Of a DNA stretch of 64,000 nt, positions 43,901 to 55,900 are shown in pieces. Every line of letters begins with the position of its first letter. Position 1 is the first letter of the stretch. The position numbers were made by a program, and so were the translations under genes. The notes below the pieces were generated by a model. That model had not been told where the DNA came from. It worked only from the letters and a program-made list of their open reading frames with translations, and ran no database searches. This stretch comes from Dendrophyllia cribrosa (Eukaryota; Cnidaria; Anthozoa; Scleractinia; Dendrophylliidae), in assembly GCA_024195265.1 (NCBI GenBank), contig JAJLRJ010000014.1, positions 14,758,459 through 14,822,458 on the forward strand, given 5' to 3'.

Positions 43901-46900
43901 CTTCAGGCAGAAGTTGTTCATTGATGCTTTCTATTATATCTACATCGATGTCTCGACATTTCAGTAGCAGCACAAATTCCAGTCTGTGTGGGGAAAACTT
44001 CGTTGCCCAGTCATAAGCAAGTTTAAGGCAAAACGTAGTTTTACCGATTCCTGGACTTCCCTCAACTAGCATCATGACATTCGCATCTTTGTCAAGATCC
44101 TTGAAGATGTCATACACGTTCACCTCATCACCTTCTACCTGAAAAACTGATTTTTGCCTTGAAACAATTTTCAACCTCGTGTAGACATTTTCAATGGGTA
44201 ACTGGATGGTGTTATCCCAAAACAGTGGCCTTAATTGAGAACGTCTTTTGTATTCATCTTTGAGCAATTCCACAACAACAGCGTTATCTGCACCTGTTGG
44301 AAAAAAGAGACACACGTGTAAGCAAGCAAAGATTTATTTGCAGATTTTTTTGTACTTTCTTTATTCAATGAGCTGAACCTCAGCCAGGACATGCTTGATT
44401 AAGGTTTGAGCCACATGCTGAGATAAGGAAAATTAAACAGTTCTTATTATACAGTGTATAAGGTAACACAATAATTCTGATGAGGCCAGTTTTTAACATT
44501 GTGGCCCAAGATCTTAAACAAAGACCACATATCTGAATTCATTAATTGAACATTACTCAAGAATATCTGTTACTGGTCAAATGTACTTTCAGGTTAGATT
44601 TATTTTAACCTGGGTCATTTTTTAAACCTACAACCCAAGACAAAATTAGTTGGTCAGGGGATCATGAGGTAAAGTGGGTGGGAGGGTGGATTGAGCAACA
44701 AGAAGTTGGTGGGGAGGGGGAGGGTTAGGGTTAGTCTAGGGTTAGGGTCAGAATACAATTTTTCCATTTATTTATCTTGTTAAGTTTTTTTTATCCAATA
44801 TATTGTTTTTAGAACACCCCCCCCTCCCCCCCCCCCCAACAAAAACAAACATGCCCCTATTTTTTAACCACATCCTATAAAGAAAATCCCTTTTCAGACA
44901 GAAAAAAATAACCAAGGTTGATAAAACCTGACCCAGGTTAAAATAAATCTATCCTGAAAGTAAATTTGACCTGTAACATACCAGTTGACCAGTTGGATAT
45001 TTTCATAGTGTACATTAGAGTTGAACTCGGTACTGCCTTGTTGCATTGTACAAATCCATCTTGTGATTTGAAAAGAGGACTTGAAACCAGACTGTAGAAT
45101 TACATGTCAGCACTCTAACTAACAGGCCAGGCCACATGGCCTCCAATGCCAAGAAAAGTATGCAAATACAGTGAAACCTGAATTTAGCAGACACCCATGG
45201 GACCCTCACTAGTGTCCGCTCAATAGAGGGGTCCACTGAACACAGGTTCGTTTTACAGTAAATATAGGAGCAAAATTAAGGGTCCAAAGCAGCTGGTGTC
45301 CGCTAAATAGAAGGTGTCTGCTTAATATGGGGTCCACTTAAGGTTTAGATGTAGATGTAGACGCAACTACAAAGATATGCTAAACTGATTTGACATCAGT
45401 CAAAAGTTCACAGGTGAAATACGCAACAGTTGGCCACTGTTGGTTTTAGTGAATTCAGTTGCTTGGACTTTATAGGAAATTTTCTTCACTTTCCGTGAAA
45501 ATTTCTCTTTCAGAGCCAGCACACTAGCATTTTAAGAATTCTTCTTCGGAGTTAAGGTGTTTCCCTCCAGTTTCCAAGCAGCCACACCGACCATTTTTGA
45601 GCGGCCGTTTAACTAACTTTCCTTTATTGAATTAGTATGAAACTTACACAAAATATTGTACATAGTTTGAAGTTTAAAAGAGTGTAACAAATTTGTGAAA
45701 TCGCATTTAAAATTGCGGAGATAAACGAGAAACATTGAAATCATTTGAGTCTAAATTCCGAGCGATTGCGATGGCATCTAGAAAAATCAAAACTATTACG
45801 ATAAACTATGACATATGGCAAACAAAATATCTAAAAATTAGAAACTTTTGTCAAGCCGATTTTGAGTAAATCAGAAAAACATTTCGAACTTGTGATTTTA
45901 CATTTGTAACATGCAATTTTAAATGCGATTTACAAATTTGTTACACTCTTTTAAACTTCAAACTATGTACAATATTTTGTGTAAGTTTCATACTAATTCG
46001 ATAAAGGAAAGTTAGTGAAACGGCCGCTCAAAAATGGTCGGTGCGGCTGCATGGAAACTGGAAAGAAACACCTTAAATAAATGAAGAGCTTGACTTTACG
46101 TAAAAAAAAAATACTCAGTGATGAATTGTTGTTGAGCGAACAGAAATAGGTCAGATGTGTCAAGCCGCCAACAGTCTCCTGCTTTGCATGTGAACATTTG
46201 CCAATCAGCATTCGTTATCTTGAATGAGGCTACCGTTGGAAGATTCCAATAAGCAATTTTAAACTTGAATTAAATTGATTTCAATAATGCAATCTGTTCC
46301 CGATAAATGAAAGTCATTCCCAAATGAATTAAAAAGCAGAACGCACTGAGTATTTTGACTGTAATCTGTGGCATTATGCCCTTGTACAGTACACTGGTAA
46401 AAAATCCTTATTTCGTGGAATCTTTGCTGATGTCATTGTTTACATTTTGCCTTATTAGCATAAATCAAAGAATAAGCTATAAAAATAGACTTCATCAGAT
46501 TACATGATATTAATTTATCAGTGTGGAATATTCTGAAAGAAATTAACTTTCAGAATTTGTAAAAAGAGGTTATGCCTGTGTAGCAGAAGTTGTTCACAGT
46601 AATACATTCTTTTTTAAAATTTTAAAACTTATTTACCAATTACTTATTACTTGTGCCTAAAATCATTACAATGTAAGAGTAAAAATTACAAAACTCGATT
46701 GAACATAAACAATTCAAACAAATGTCAGCTACTTGTACATTAACATAAACCTAGGAGATGAACTTGAAGCTCAGGACAAGTCCATTGAGACATGCTGCCA
46801 ACATCAACTTTTATATATTACTTTTTCGGCAAATAATTTACAAATTTTCTACTGCCCGCAAATACCTGTAGCATGGTGCTAATGGAGGTGGGCAGTAAGA

Positions 46901-49900
46901 AAAAAGAAATTGTTTACAAAATTTCAAAAAATATATATAACCATTCTTAACCCATTGACACCTGAGGATTTTTACGTTTTTGACTGATTTTCTGCATACA
47001 CACGCCCCATAGGATTTCGTGACTTCATATTTGGAGTTACCATTGAAAGTGCTGCTGTTCTAAAACACTGAAGGCTCGAGTTTACTGGAAACGTCATTGT
47101 GACGATGTCATTTTGTTTTGTTCGTTCTCAATAAAGACTTCAATATCATGTTTCTGCGATTTTTGGTAAGTTCACAGCCATTTTTCATCTTTAGTAGCTG
47201 CCTGATGAGCATCATTAAGCTTGAAGGTAGTTCAGAGTCCACTTTCTCAACGAACCGAGTTAGGTGTTGTACTTCGTGAACGAATTTGGCTTGTTGCTCG
47301 TAGAACTGGAAAAATGGCCGCCACGAAACGAAGTAGCCTTGGGACTCGACTCTGGATGAATTTCTCGACCTACCCTGGCATATTTTGGAAGTTGCGACCA
47401 CTAAAGAACACAACCAGCGTGAAATTTCGGCGGTGGGTCGGAGTGGCTGTGGACTTAGTATAAATATGAAATGTGTGGAGGACGGAAGGAACGCTGTCAA
47501 AAAATCTCGTTATTTCCCAGCATGCAGTGCGGTGGTGATGTTGAAAATCGAGGCAAGGTGAGTATGCACTAGAATAAGAAGCTGTATCTCGGCCCGAGCA
47601 ATGAATAAGGGAAAAATAATTCACTGCTAAGCTAGGACTAGGACTGAATTTTGCTGTAAATGTTGACTTTTGGGTTTGCCACGATGATTTGAATAAAAAA
47701 ACTAAAGGCAAAAACGTAATTTTTGTTGTTTTTCTATGTCGTTAAAAACGGTAATTTTTGTTATTGTCCAAATTCAAACGCTGATATTCTGCAAAAATCG
47801 CTGACTTTTTTGTGTTTATTGGGTATCTCAATTTGAAAGACTTTCTAGTCAATGCTCACAACTGCTAGTTAAGGCAATGTTCGCACAATTGAGAAAGTTA
47901 CAATTTTTTAAAGCAGTGGAGTCTTGTACGGGCGGTTACGGGCAGTTCAGGTGTCAATGGGTTAAGCAAACAAGGAAATACAGTGTACTAGTAATTTCAA
48001 GAGTCATAGCCTTGAAACAGCTAGACCAACATAGATGTAGGTCCCTGTTGAAGCCCCATATGCGACTTTAGACATTGCAGGTCCTGATGAGTGAGTTATG
48101 AAGTCATGTAAAACTGACTTAATGCACAAGTCTTTGATCTACACTTTCTTCATTGCAAGTCCTGATGAGTGAGTTATGGAGTCATGTAAAACTGACTTTA
48201 TGCACAAGTCTTTGATCTACACTTTCTTCAACATTCTCAAACTCATTAATAATTCAACAAGTCTGAACAAAGGAAATCATAAGCATGACGGTGGTTTGGA
48301 AACTCGATCTTAATAGACAAATTCGGCTAACGCATTGTTGTACCCAATTCAAACCTTTTGGGATTAGAACTCTTTGTTCGTCATATTTCCATATCAATGA
48401 AGCATTGACATGGAAATTATATGGAAATATTGTGAACAAAGAATCTTATTCCCAGAAGATTTGAATTGGGTACAACAACGAGTTAGCCGAATTTGTCTAT
48501 TAGCAGAGATTTGGGGATGTTACTCCTTCTTTTTCTCCGCATTTAAGGATATGTTTGAAAAGCTTTCTCACACACTCTAAAGAGTGTTTCATCAGGTATC
48601 CAAAGTCCTTGAGGCTGGTTAAAAAAACTTGGCTGTTTCTTGCTTTTTCAACTCACTTCTATGTGTAGATGTGTTTTGAAATCCTGATGCAACACTCTTT
48701 CTTGTGTTTGATATACAGTATTACTCCTCAACCTTAACCCTAAAAAAACAATCTTCACCTTCACGGTCATCTGTCAGCCATCTATTTGGAGCTGGAATAG
48801 CAGCAAATGGAGGAAATGGTCTTTTGACTTTTCTTGAAGCCGGTCTTTTGCCTTTTCCTGAAGTCTGTCTTTTGCCTTTTCCTGAAGCCTGCCTTTTGCC
48901 TTTTCCTGGTGCTTGTATCCCTGCTGGACCTGCCAATAAAAAAAAATCATATTTTATACTTTTTTCATCTGCTTGTGTGATGTCTGCCTTCTCAGGTTAA
49001 AAACACAAAAGGAAACTCTTCTTTAAAGTCAATTAACATTTATCCTTTAGCCAGCACCTAGATCTCACCTAAACCAAATTATTTGCCTTAAGATAATTTA
49101 ACTGCAAAGCCATAAAATTAATGAAGTTTTCTACTGTAATAATTACAATAAACAGCTTATTTCTTAAGAAAATTGTAGAACCATAGCCAGGGTAAAATAA
49201 TCATAATGAGTAAATGTAAAAGCATTCTCTTGCTAAAAAGTTTATAAAATCCGAGCTATTGGCTGCCTGTACTGCAGTCTTCGAGGGATAAAAAAAGAAT
49301 GATAAAAAACGTGCATGAGTTAAGAGATAAAAGAAAACAAATGCAAAAAATTGTAAAAGCAAATTAAGAATGTTTGTTAAAAAATGCAGTATTGTCTTGG
49401 TAAGAGGCAAGAGTTATCGTCCACCTCATTAGTGGGTGCTGTGTACCAGGATTCAAAGTTTTTCTGACACAGTTAAGGGCTCACGGGCGGATTTCTCGCG
49501 CCTTGCTAAGGAAGTGAAAAATCATTTCCGGTGAATAACGCAGGCATTTCGGCAGCCAATCAGAAAAACCCCGCGAGAACCCACTAAAGCACAGATCTCT
49601 AGTCAGGCGAATAGCATATGCGTTGATAAAATGACTTCCGGTTCAACCTCGTTCCCAGTACCCTCGTTTCAGAGTGCTTCCGGTGTTGCAGAAAAATCCT
49701 AAATTCTTGGCGGTCTCTAACTTGATTTATTATTTTTCAATGTTACATTTATCTATCTTGGTTATGGAATAAAACTAAGTATGCGTCTATTGAAATCATT
49801 TTCAATACAATTTTTATGGACAAATCAATCTCTCAAAAAAAATCTATTTTTCAAATTAAAACGAAATCCATACTTACGATGATGGGAAAATGAATAAATA

Positions 49901-52900
49901 CCATAACACCATCAACAATTTTCCGTTATTGGTCACGTGATCATGGGCGTGGCTCGATGACGTCACTTTTGGGTTTAGGACTGAGTTGAAAATTTAACCT
50001 TATGTAAACGATTAAAATTAATAAAAATAAATAGCCATTACCGTCCCTAGCAACGGGTCCGAAAATATACGTCAGTGAGCCCTTAAGCATTGTTAAACTC
50101 ATTGCGATGGTCATGAGACCATGAGTGGTTTGCAGTTTCTCCTACATGTATGTAATTCCATGAACAGGTGGCAAAAGGAATTTTATACACAGCATTACAT
50201 TATTGCTTTTCTTTGGATGGATGACACTTTGGTTCCTCAAATTCCTGTTGAAGTGTCTTGAGGGGCTTATTAGTAACTTTAATGTCATGTTTTTAAAGAT
50301 ACAAGTTAGCGGTTCTGTGATGTACCTTTGATGTAATGGTCCAAGTCGCAAAGGCCCTACGTGGGTAGGGTGGATCAACCCACATGAAAAACATGCCAAC
50401 TTATTAATTTTTCAGAAGTGTACACCATGAAGCCATGTTTTCTTTTTCGCAATGTCAGAAATAAATTTTGATGGGTAGCCATTGGATTACAAAGCTCTGT
50501 TGACTTGATTAAGTTTCTGAGTTATTCCTGTAGCTGAGTTACTCATCTTATTTCTTATTAACTATACCTTTGTAAAAACTCCCAGAAAGTAAAGGATCCC
50601 CAGATGTCTGACAGATTACAGGTGCTTTCAGTGATAAGTCCTGCTGATCTGCAGTGTTCCCTACAAAAATACACAAAAAACTTAATCTGGTAAAAAAACA
50701 GATTCAGTCTTTTCTACAAAGAACAAGTAGTTGAAACAAGTAACTAAACAACCAAGCATACACATGTGAGCATCTCATGAAACTTAAACTCTAGTCCTTA
50801 CAGTACATGTATTTCTGACACAATTTTGTGTCAATTTTTTACGTTCATACTCTAAGACTTATTATAAGATAAAAAAATTTCCAAAACTTTTCATTTGAAC
50901 CAAATACTGTATTTTTAAAAGCACCACCAGCTTGCTAGTGCATATGATTTTCTGGTCTATTATTTTACTCAACAATAGTAATTACTTTTGTTTAGGTAAC
51001 CATTCCATTAAATTAAGAAGAGAAACTACGATATTTCTTACCTAAGGAAATGTTCATCATCCTTTCTACAAGTTTATCACACTGCTCCTGCCAGCTGTAC
51101 ATTTCTGTATATTCTCTACAAAGGACCTTGGACTCTTTAAGTCGAAACTTCCTGTCTTTCTTTCGAACATCTCTGATTGCCTTGGCCCACACCTTAGGAT
51201 CTTCTGATTCCACTACACAGTTTGAACCATATGGAATTTTCCTCAAAGCTTCTCCAAGACCAGAGTTTGCACTTACCAGCACAGGCAGACCAGCAGATAA
51301 AGCTTCAAGGGCAGCCAGCCCAAAGCCCTCAGTTCGTGACGGCATTATAGCAAGATCTACTTCACAGAACAATTGGGCCAGCTGCTCTCTGCTTTCATTA
51401 AAACAACGCACAGTTAGTTGACTGCGATCAATGCCTTGCTCTAGTAACATTTCTTTTATTTTCTCCTCTTCTCCACTTGTTGCACCAACAAACACAAGTT
51501 TGTAGGGCTGTGAACTGTCTTTCAACTCGGCAATGGCTTGAGCAGCAATGTCATAGCCCTTTAGCTGAAAGTCTTCACTGTCACCACGCCCAAACACTAG
51601 AACACAAAATGTTCTTCTTTCTTCAGTGGCCTGCCTTACATCAGCAAACTCAGAGAAAATGCCCGGGGTGAGATTGAGAACATCTTGATCCTTTCCACAT
51701 GAACGGAGGTAACCTGAGAAAGCTTCAGCCAACTTGGGTCCAACTGCTACAACCTGATCAGCTAATTCACAGAGTTTTACCTCTATCTTGTGCTTTTTCT
51801 CACCTTTGGAAATGGCATCTGCATAGTTTTTGAACATTCCTAGTTCTTCAGGTGCAGTATGAACGACCTGAGTCCACTTGCAGTTATGGTGGCGCTTTAT
51901 GAGTTGTACTTGACAACCAAGATGGACTCCATGTCCTATCACACAGTCCACAACATGGTCATCTGGTAAAGAGGACAGCCAGATTTCTGGTTCTAAACCT
52001 GGCATTTCTTCTGCTTCAATGAGACGGACATTGTGGCTTGTGGCAACTCTTTTATCATCTTCACTGCACGGAGGAAGATACACACTGACTTCCACATTGG
52101 GATGTTTCGACAAATGAATGGCCAGCTCTCGGTTGATGGTTGACAATCCTCCCTTTGTGGATTTCCATTCACTGCTTAACAAAGTAACTCTCAAATTCCT
52201 GCTGGAAGTGGAACTTGAACCATTTTCTAGGTCTTCCTGTTGTGTAGAGGCTGTGCTAGGAAAGGATGAATCCTAAAACAAGAGGATGGTAACTTTAAAT
52301 TTACTAAAAAACAGCACAATGAAAATGTTAATATGGCTACAGGGTAAACTTAACCTTGAGTCAGAGTCAATGCAGTCAGTCAGGCTCCCACCTACATTGT
52401 ATAGTGTACGTGATCTGCTGAGTTACCTCAGGGGCTTGATGCTAGTTTTGCGATCAGCATTGGAGGTGATCTTTATTTTATTTTCTCTTTATTTTAGCTG
52501 ACATAAAAATAATAAAATACATGTATTGAATTGTTTTGTGTATCACACTCACTCACTTGTTAGCAAATTTTGGTAGATTATGGCTTCCACCCTTTCCTCC
52601 CTTGTGGTTCATGGGCTTAGGTGAGTATTGGGTCAGATAAGTATTTTTCCACCAATTCCTTTCAGTGTGAGGGTGTCAGTTGGTGGCTGCTTGTTGGGGT
52701 GGTTCCCATGGATACCTTCTGACTCTACCTGAATTGCCTACATGTATGCCCACCAACCTTAAAGGCACTAGATCCCAAGGTCATCTACATTTTTATTGAC
52801 GATAAGTCTATTATTTTAATAATTTACAGAAATATGGTGTAATAATTTACAAGATGCAAGCTTTGGTTTTTTTTTCATCACTGTCCTACTGTATTAACAG

Positions 52901-55900
52901 TGCAGATAGCAAATGAATGTTAAAGCCTGGTTTTCATATGTGGGGAGAATCCTAGATGATCGGGGATTTTGCTGTTCTATGACCTTCCAAGATTTTGCCA
53001 GCTTACATAATATGTATGAAATCATGAACACTGACATCCCCCATCATCTGGAACAGTGAGGGATAAATCAGGAAGATTGTGAGTGTTTCTATTTTCCCGA
53101 CACGTCCCACATTTCGGCATTGGTTGTGATCATTCCTGACTTACAAAATCATAATAACACTACAATATTGTATCTTTATGTCAGTACCATGCCTCTAATT
53201 TGTCAAAACCATGTGTTTGGAAATCAGTATGGCAGTTGCAGACTTTGGACATGTCTTTATTAATCACCACCAATTTTACTGACACTTCTACATGTATTCA
53301 ATATTGAGAACATATGGGATGGTCGTGAAACAACAATCAATCAACAAAATGCTCAATCATCTGCCCTGGGGTAGGATTAATGCCTGACACTCCGAATAAC
53401 AGACTATGTTCAGCGGTCTCACTTAAGCGTATATAAGGAGAATCCATTCTACATTCGCTCTCCTTTCTCGCACATCCGTGTCCTGTACGTTTATATGGCT
53501 CACGCTCCATAAATCGCAGTTCAAGTTCAACGACCTCGGCAAGAACAAGAAGCCGTCGTTGCAGCCCAAGTTGTACTTTACCAGCCCCAACAGCTTCCCT
53601 CAAGCCCAAGCTGTCCTTCCCAACGTATTACCACCAGCTCCACCTCAAAACGACGCTGTTTTACACCCTGAACTAGCAGCACAAGGCACAGCACAAGGCG
53701 CAGCACAAGGCGCTGCTCTAGCTTATGAAATCTCTCTTGAGGTTTGCCAAGTTTATTTATATCTGTTTCCCTTCCCGCCTGTTTCGTCCTCGTTTACTTG
53801 TATTCAATACATTGTTAAACCGGGCTGCCTTTTATTCTTATATTTATAAATTTGATATTTGTTCGCCCTGCTCTGAACGCTTCGCCCTTTCATTGGACGT
53901 TTTGCGGGCTGTTTTATAAATTTGATATTTGTTCATCCTGCTTTGAACGCTTCGCCCTTTGGGCGTTTTGCGGGCCGTTTATAAGTCTTGTATTTGTTCG
54001 CCCTGCCTTTACCGATTGCCCTTTGGGCGTTTGCGGGCTGTTTATAAATTTAATAGTTGTTCGCCCTGCTTTGAACGTTTCGCCATTTTGGCGTCTTGCG
54101 GGCTGTTTATAAATCTTGTATTTGTTCGCCCTGCTTTCAACGATTATCCTTTTGGGCGTTTGCGAGCTGTTTATAAATTTGATATTTATTCGCCCTGCTT
54201 TGAACGATTGCCCTTTGGGCTTTTGCGGGCTCTTTATAAATTTGATATTTGTCGCCCTGGTTTGAACATTTCGCCCTTTGGGCTTTATATTCGCTACCTT
54301 TTGCCCTTCCGTCCTGCTATTACACGCTGTTTGTATTATATGTGTTACCTCTGCTTTTACATTTGGTCCTCTTGGATTTTGTGATATTTTAATTTGCATA
54401 TCAAATTCATATTTTTGCGTGTTTGTTTGTTGTTCACCCCGCTTTTAAAGTTTTGTCCTCGTACATGTAGGCTTCACGGGCTGTCATTTGTCTACTATTT
54501 ACAGCGCTTATATTTCGCAAGTCCTTGCTAGCACGCCCCTTGCTCTTTCACAAGTCTCTGCTTTGTCCCAGGGGTCTTCCCTTTGTCATATTGCCCTCGC
54601 ATTTTACTCCCTTGTATGGGGAGGGAGGGGGGGGGGGGCGGATTGGCTCCTTAGTTTTTCACATCACTTTGGTTCGTTATAATGGCGGTGCCTGGAGGGG
54701 TCACAACGTCCCTCTCGGATAACCGGGCGCCAGGGCCGCCATTCCCCGGGTTTACTCTTAGTTTTAGAGGTTTTGTTAAAGTTTAAGATCCCTTTCCCTC
54801 TCGGGATTATTTACTCCGTTTTCCCTTTATCCCCACACCTGGGGAATGGCGCCCCGTAGTTTCTGTCTTTGTTTCAGTTTTGGCCCCGCTTTTGTTTTGT
54901 GATTTAACAGTTAAGTCCCACATGATTTAATTTTTTTTTTGCGGGTTAACAGTTATGCCCCGCTTTGTTCTGTGGGTTAACAGTTTAGTCCCACATCATT
55001 TAATTTTGCGGGTTAACAGTTTTGGCCCCCGCTTTGTTCTGTGGGTTAACAGTTTAGTCCCACACGTGTTAATACTCGCGGGTTAGAGTTTGGGCCACTT
55101 TGTTTTTGTAGCTTAACAGTTAAGTCCCACATCATTTAATATTTGCGGCTTAATAGTTTTGCCCCCGCTTGTTTGTGGACTAATACTATAGTCCCACATG
55201 TGTTACCATTTGCACGTTGACAGTTGTGCCCCCTTTAGAGCTTTATTTGCGCTTTTCCCTCTACGCCTTCAGGCGTAAAGCGTTCTTGTTCCCCTCTTTC
55301 ACGGGTTTCAGTTTGGGTGTTGGATGTTATTTTGGGTTGAGTCTGGGGTTGAGTATGGGGCGTCTGTCGGTTCTGTCCCTGTGATCTTGGTACCCCCGCT
55401 GCTTAGACTGCTAAGGACGCCAGGTCTCCCATTCTCATTATATAAGTGCAAGTGAGACCGGTGAAAATAGTTTACTATGTTCAGCGGTCTCACTTAAGCG
55501 TATATAAGGAGAATCCATTCTACATTCGCTCTCCTTTCTCGCACGTCCGTGGATTAGTGTTATGGCACTTAGTGAGGTCTTTAACTTTATCCATCTGGTC
55601 TCGTTTGCACTTCCTGCGGTCTCTCTCAACAGTTTTTTCCCACCCTTCCCGCCCTATTTCCCTCTCCGCTGCTGTTGAGAGCGTCCGCCAGGTCTCCCAT
55701 TCTCATTATATAAGTGCAAGTGAGACCGGTGAAAATAGTTTACTGTTAGCGACTACTTAATGTGCACAGCGATTGGACAATGTTGGACCATGCCATTCAC
55801 TTAAATATACTAAACAAATAAATATTATTTTTGATAAACAAAATGGGAGAGGATATGAATAATATATATGTTGTGGTTCAAATTTTCTTTTCTTTTGTTT

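Larger units (their letters stand above)
53407..55477 (+). mobile_element. Retroelement-like derivative of 2.1 kb with internal minisatellites
   Basis: Begins TGTTCAGCGGTCTCACTTAA with a TATATAAGG box and ends ATTATATAAGTGCAAGTGAG-ACCGGTGAAAATAG. The two ends are imperfectly inverted. Inside are a frame of about 110 codons without ATG (53502-53849, Gln/Ala/Pro-rich, ending in Ala-Gln-Gly repeats) and two tandem repeats (53849-54290, 54885-55215). No RT, integrase or recombinase. A short second copy follows directly. Confidence 0.5.

Noticed and set aside
47108..47500. - strand frame as an extra exon of the GT-NACHT gene
   Set aside because: It lies entirely within the TTAA element 46951-47961, and the flanking exons already join in phase without it.
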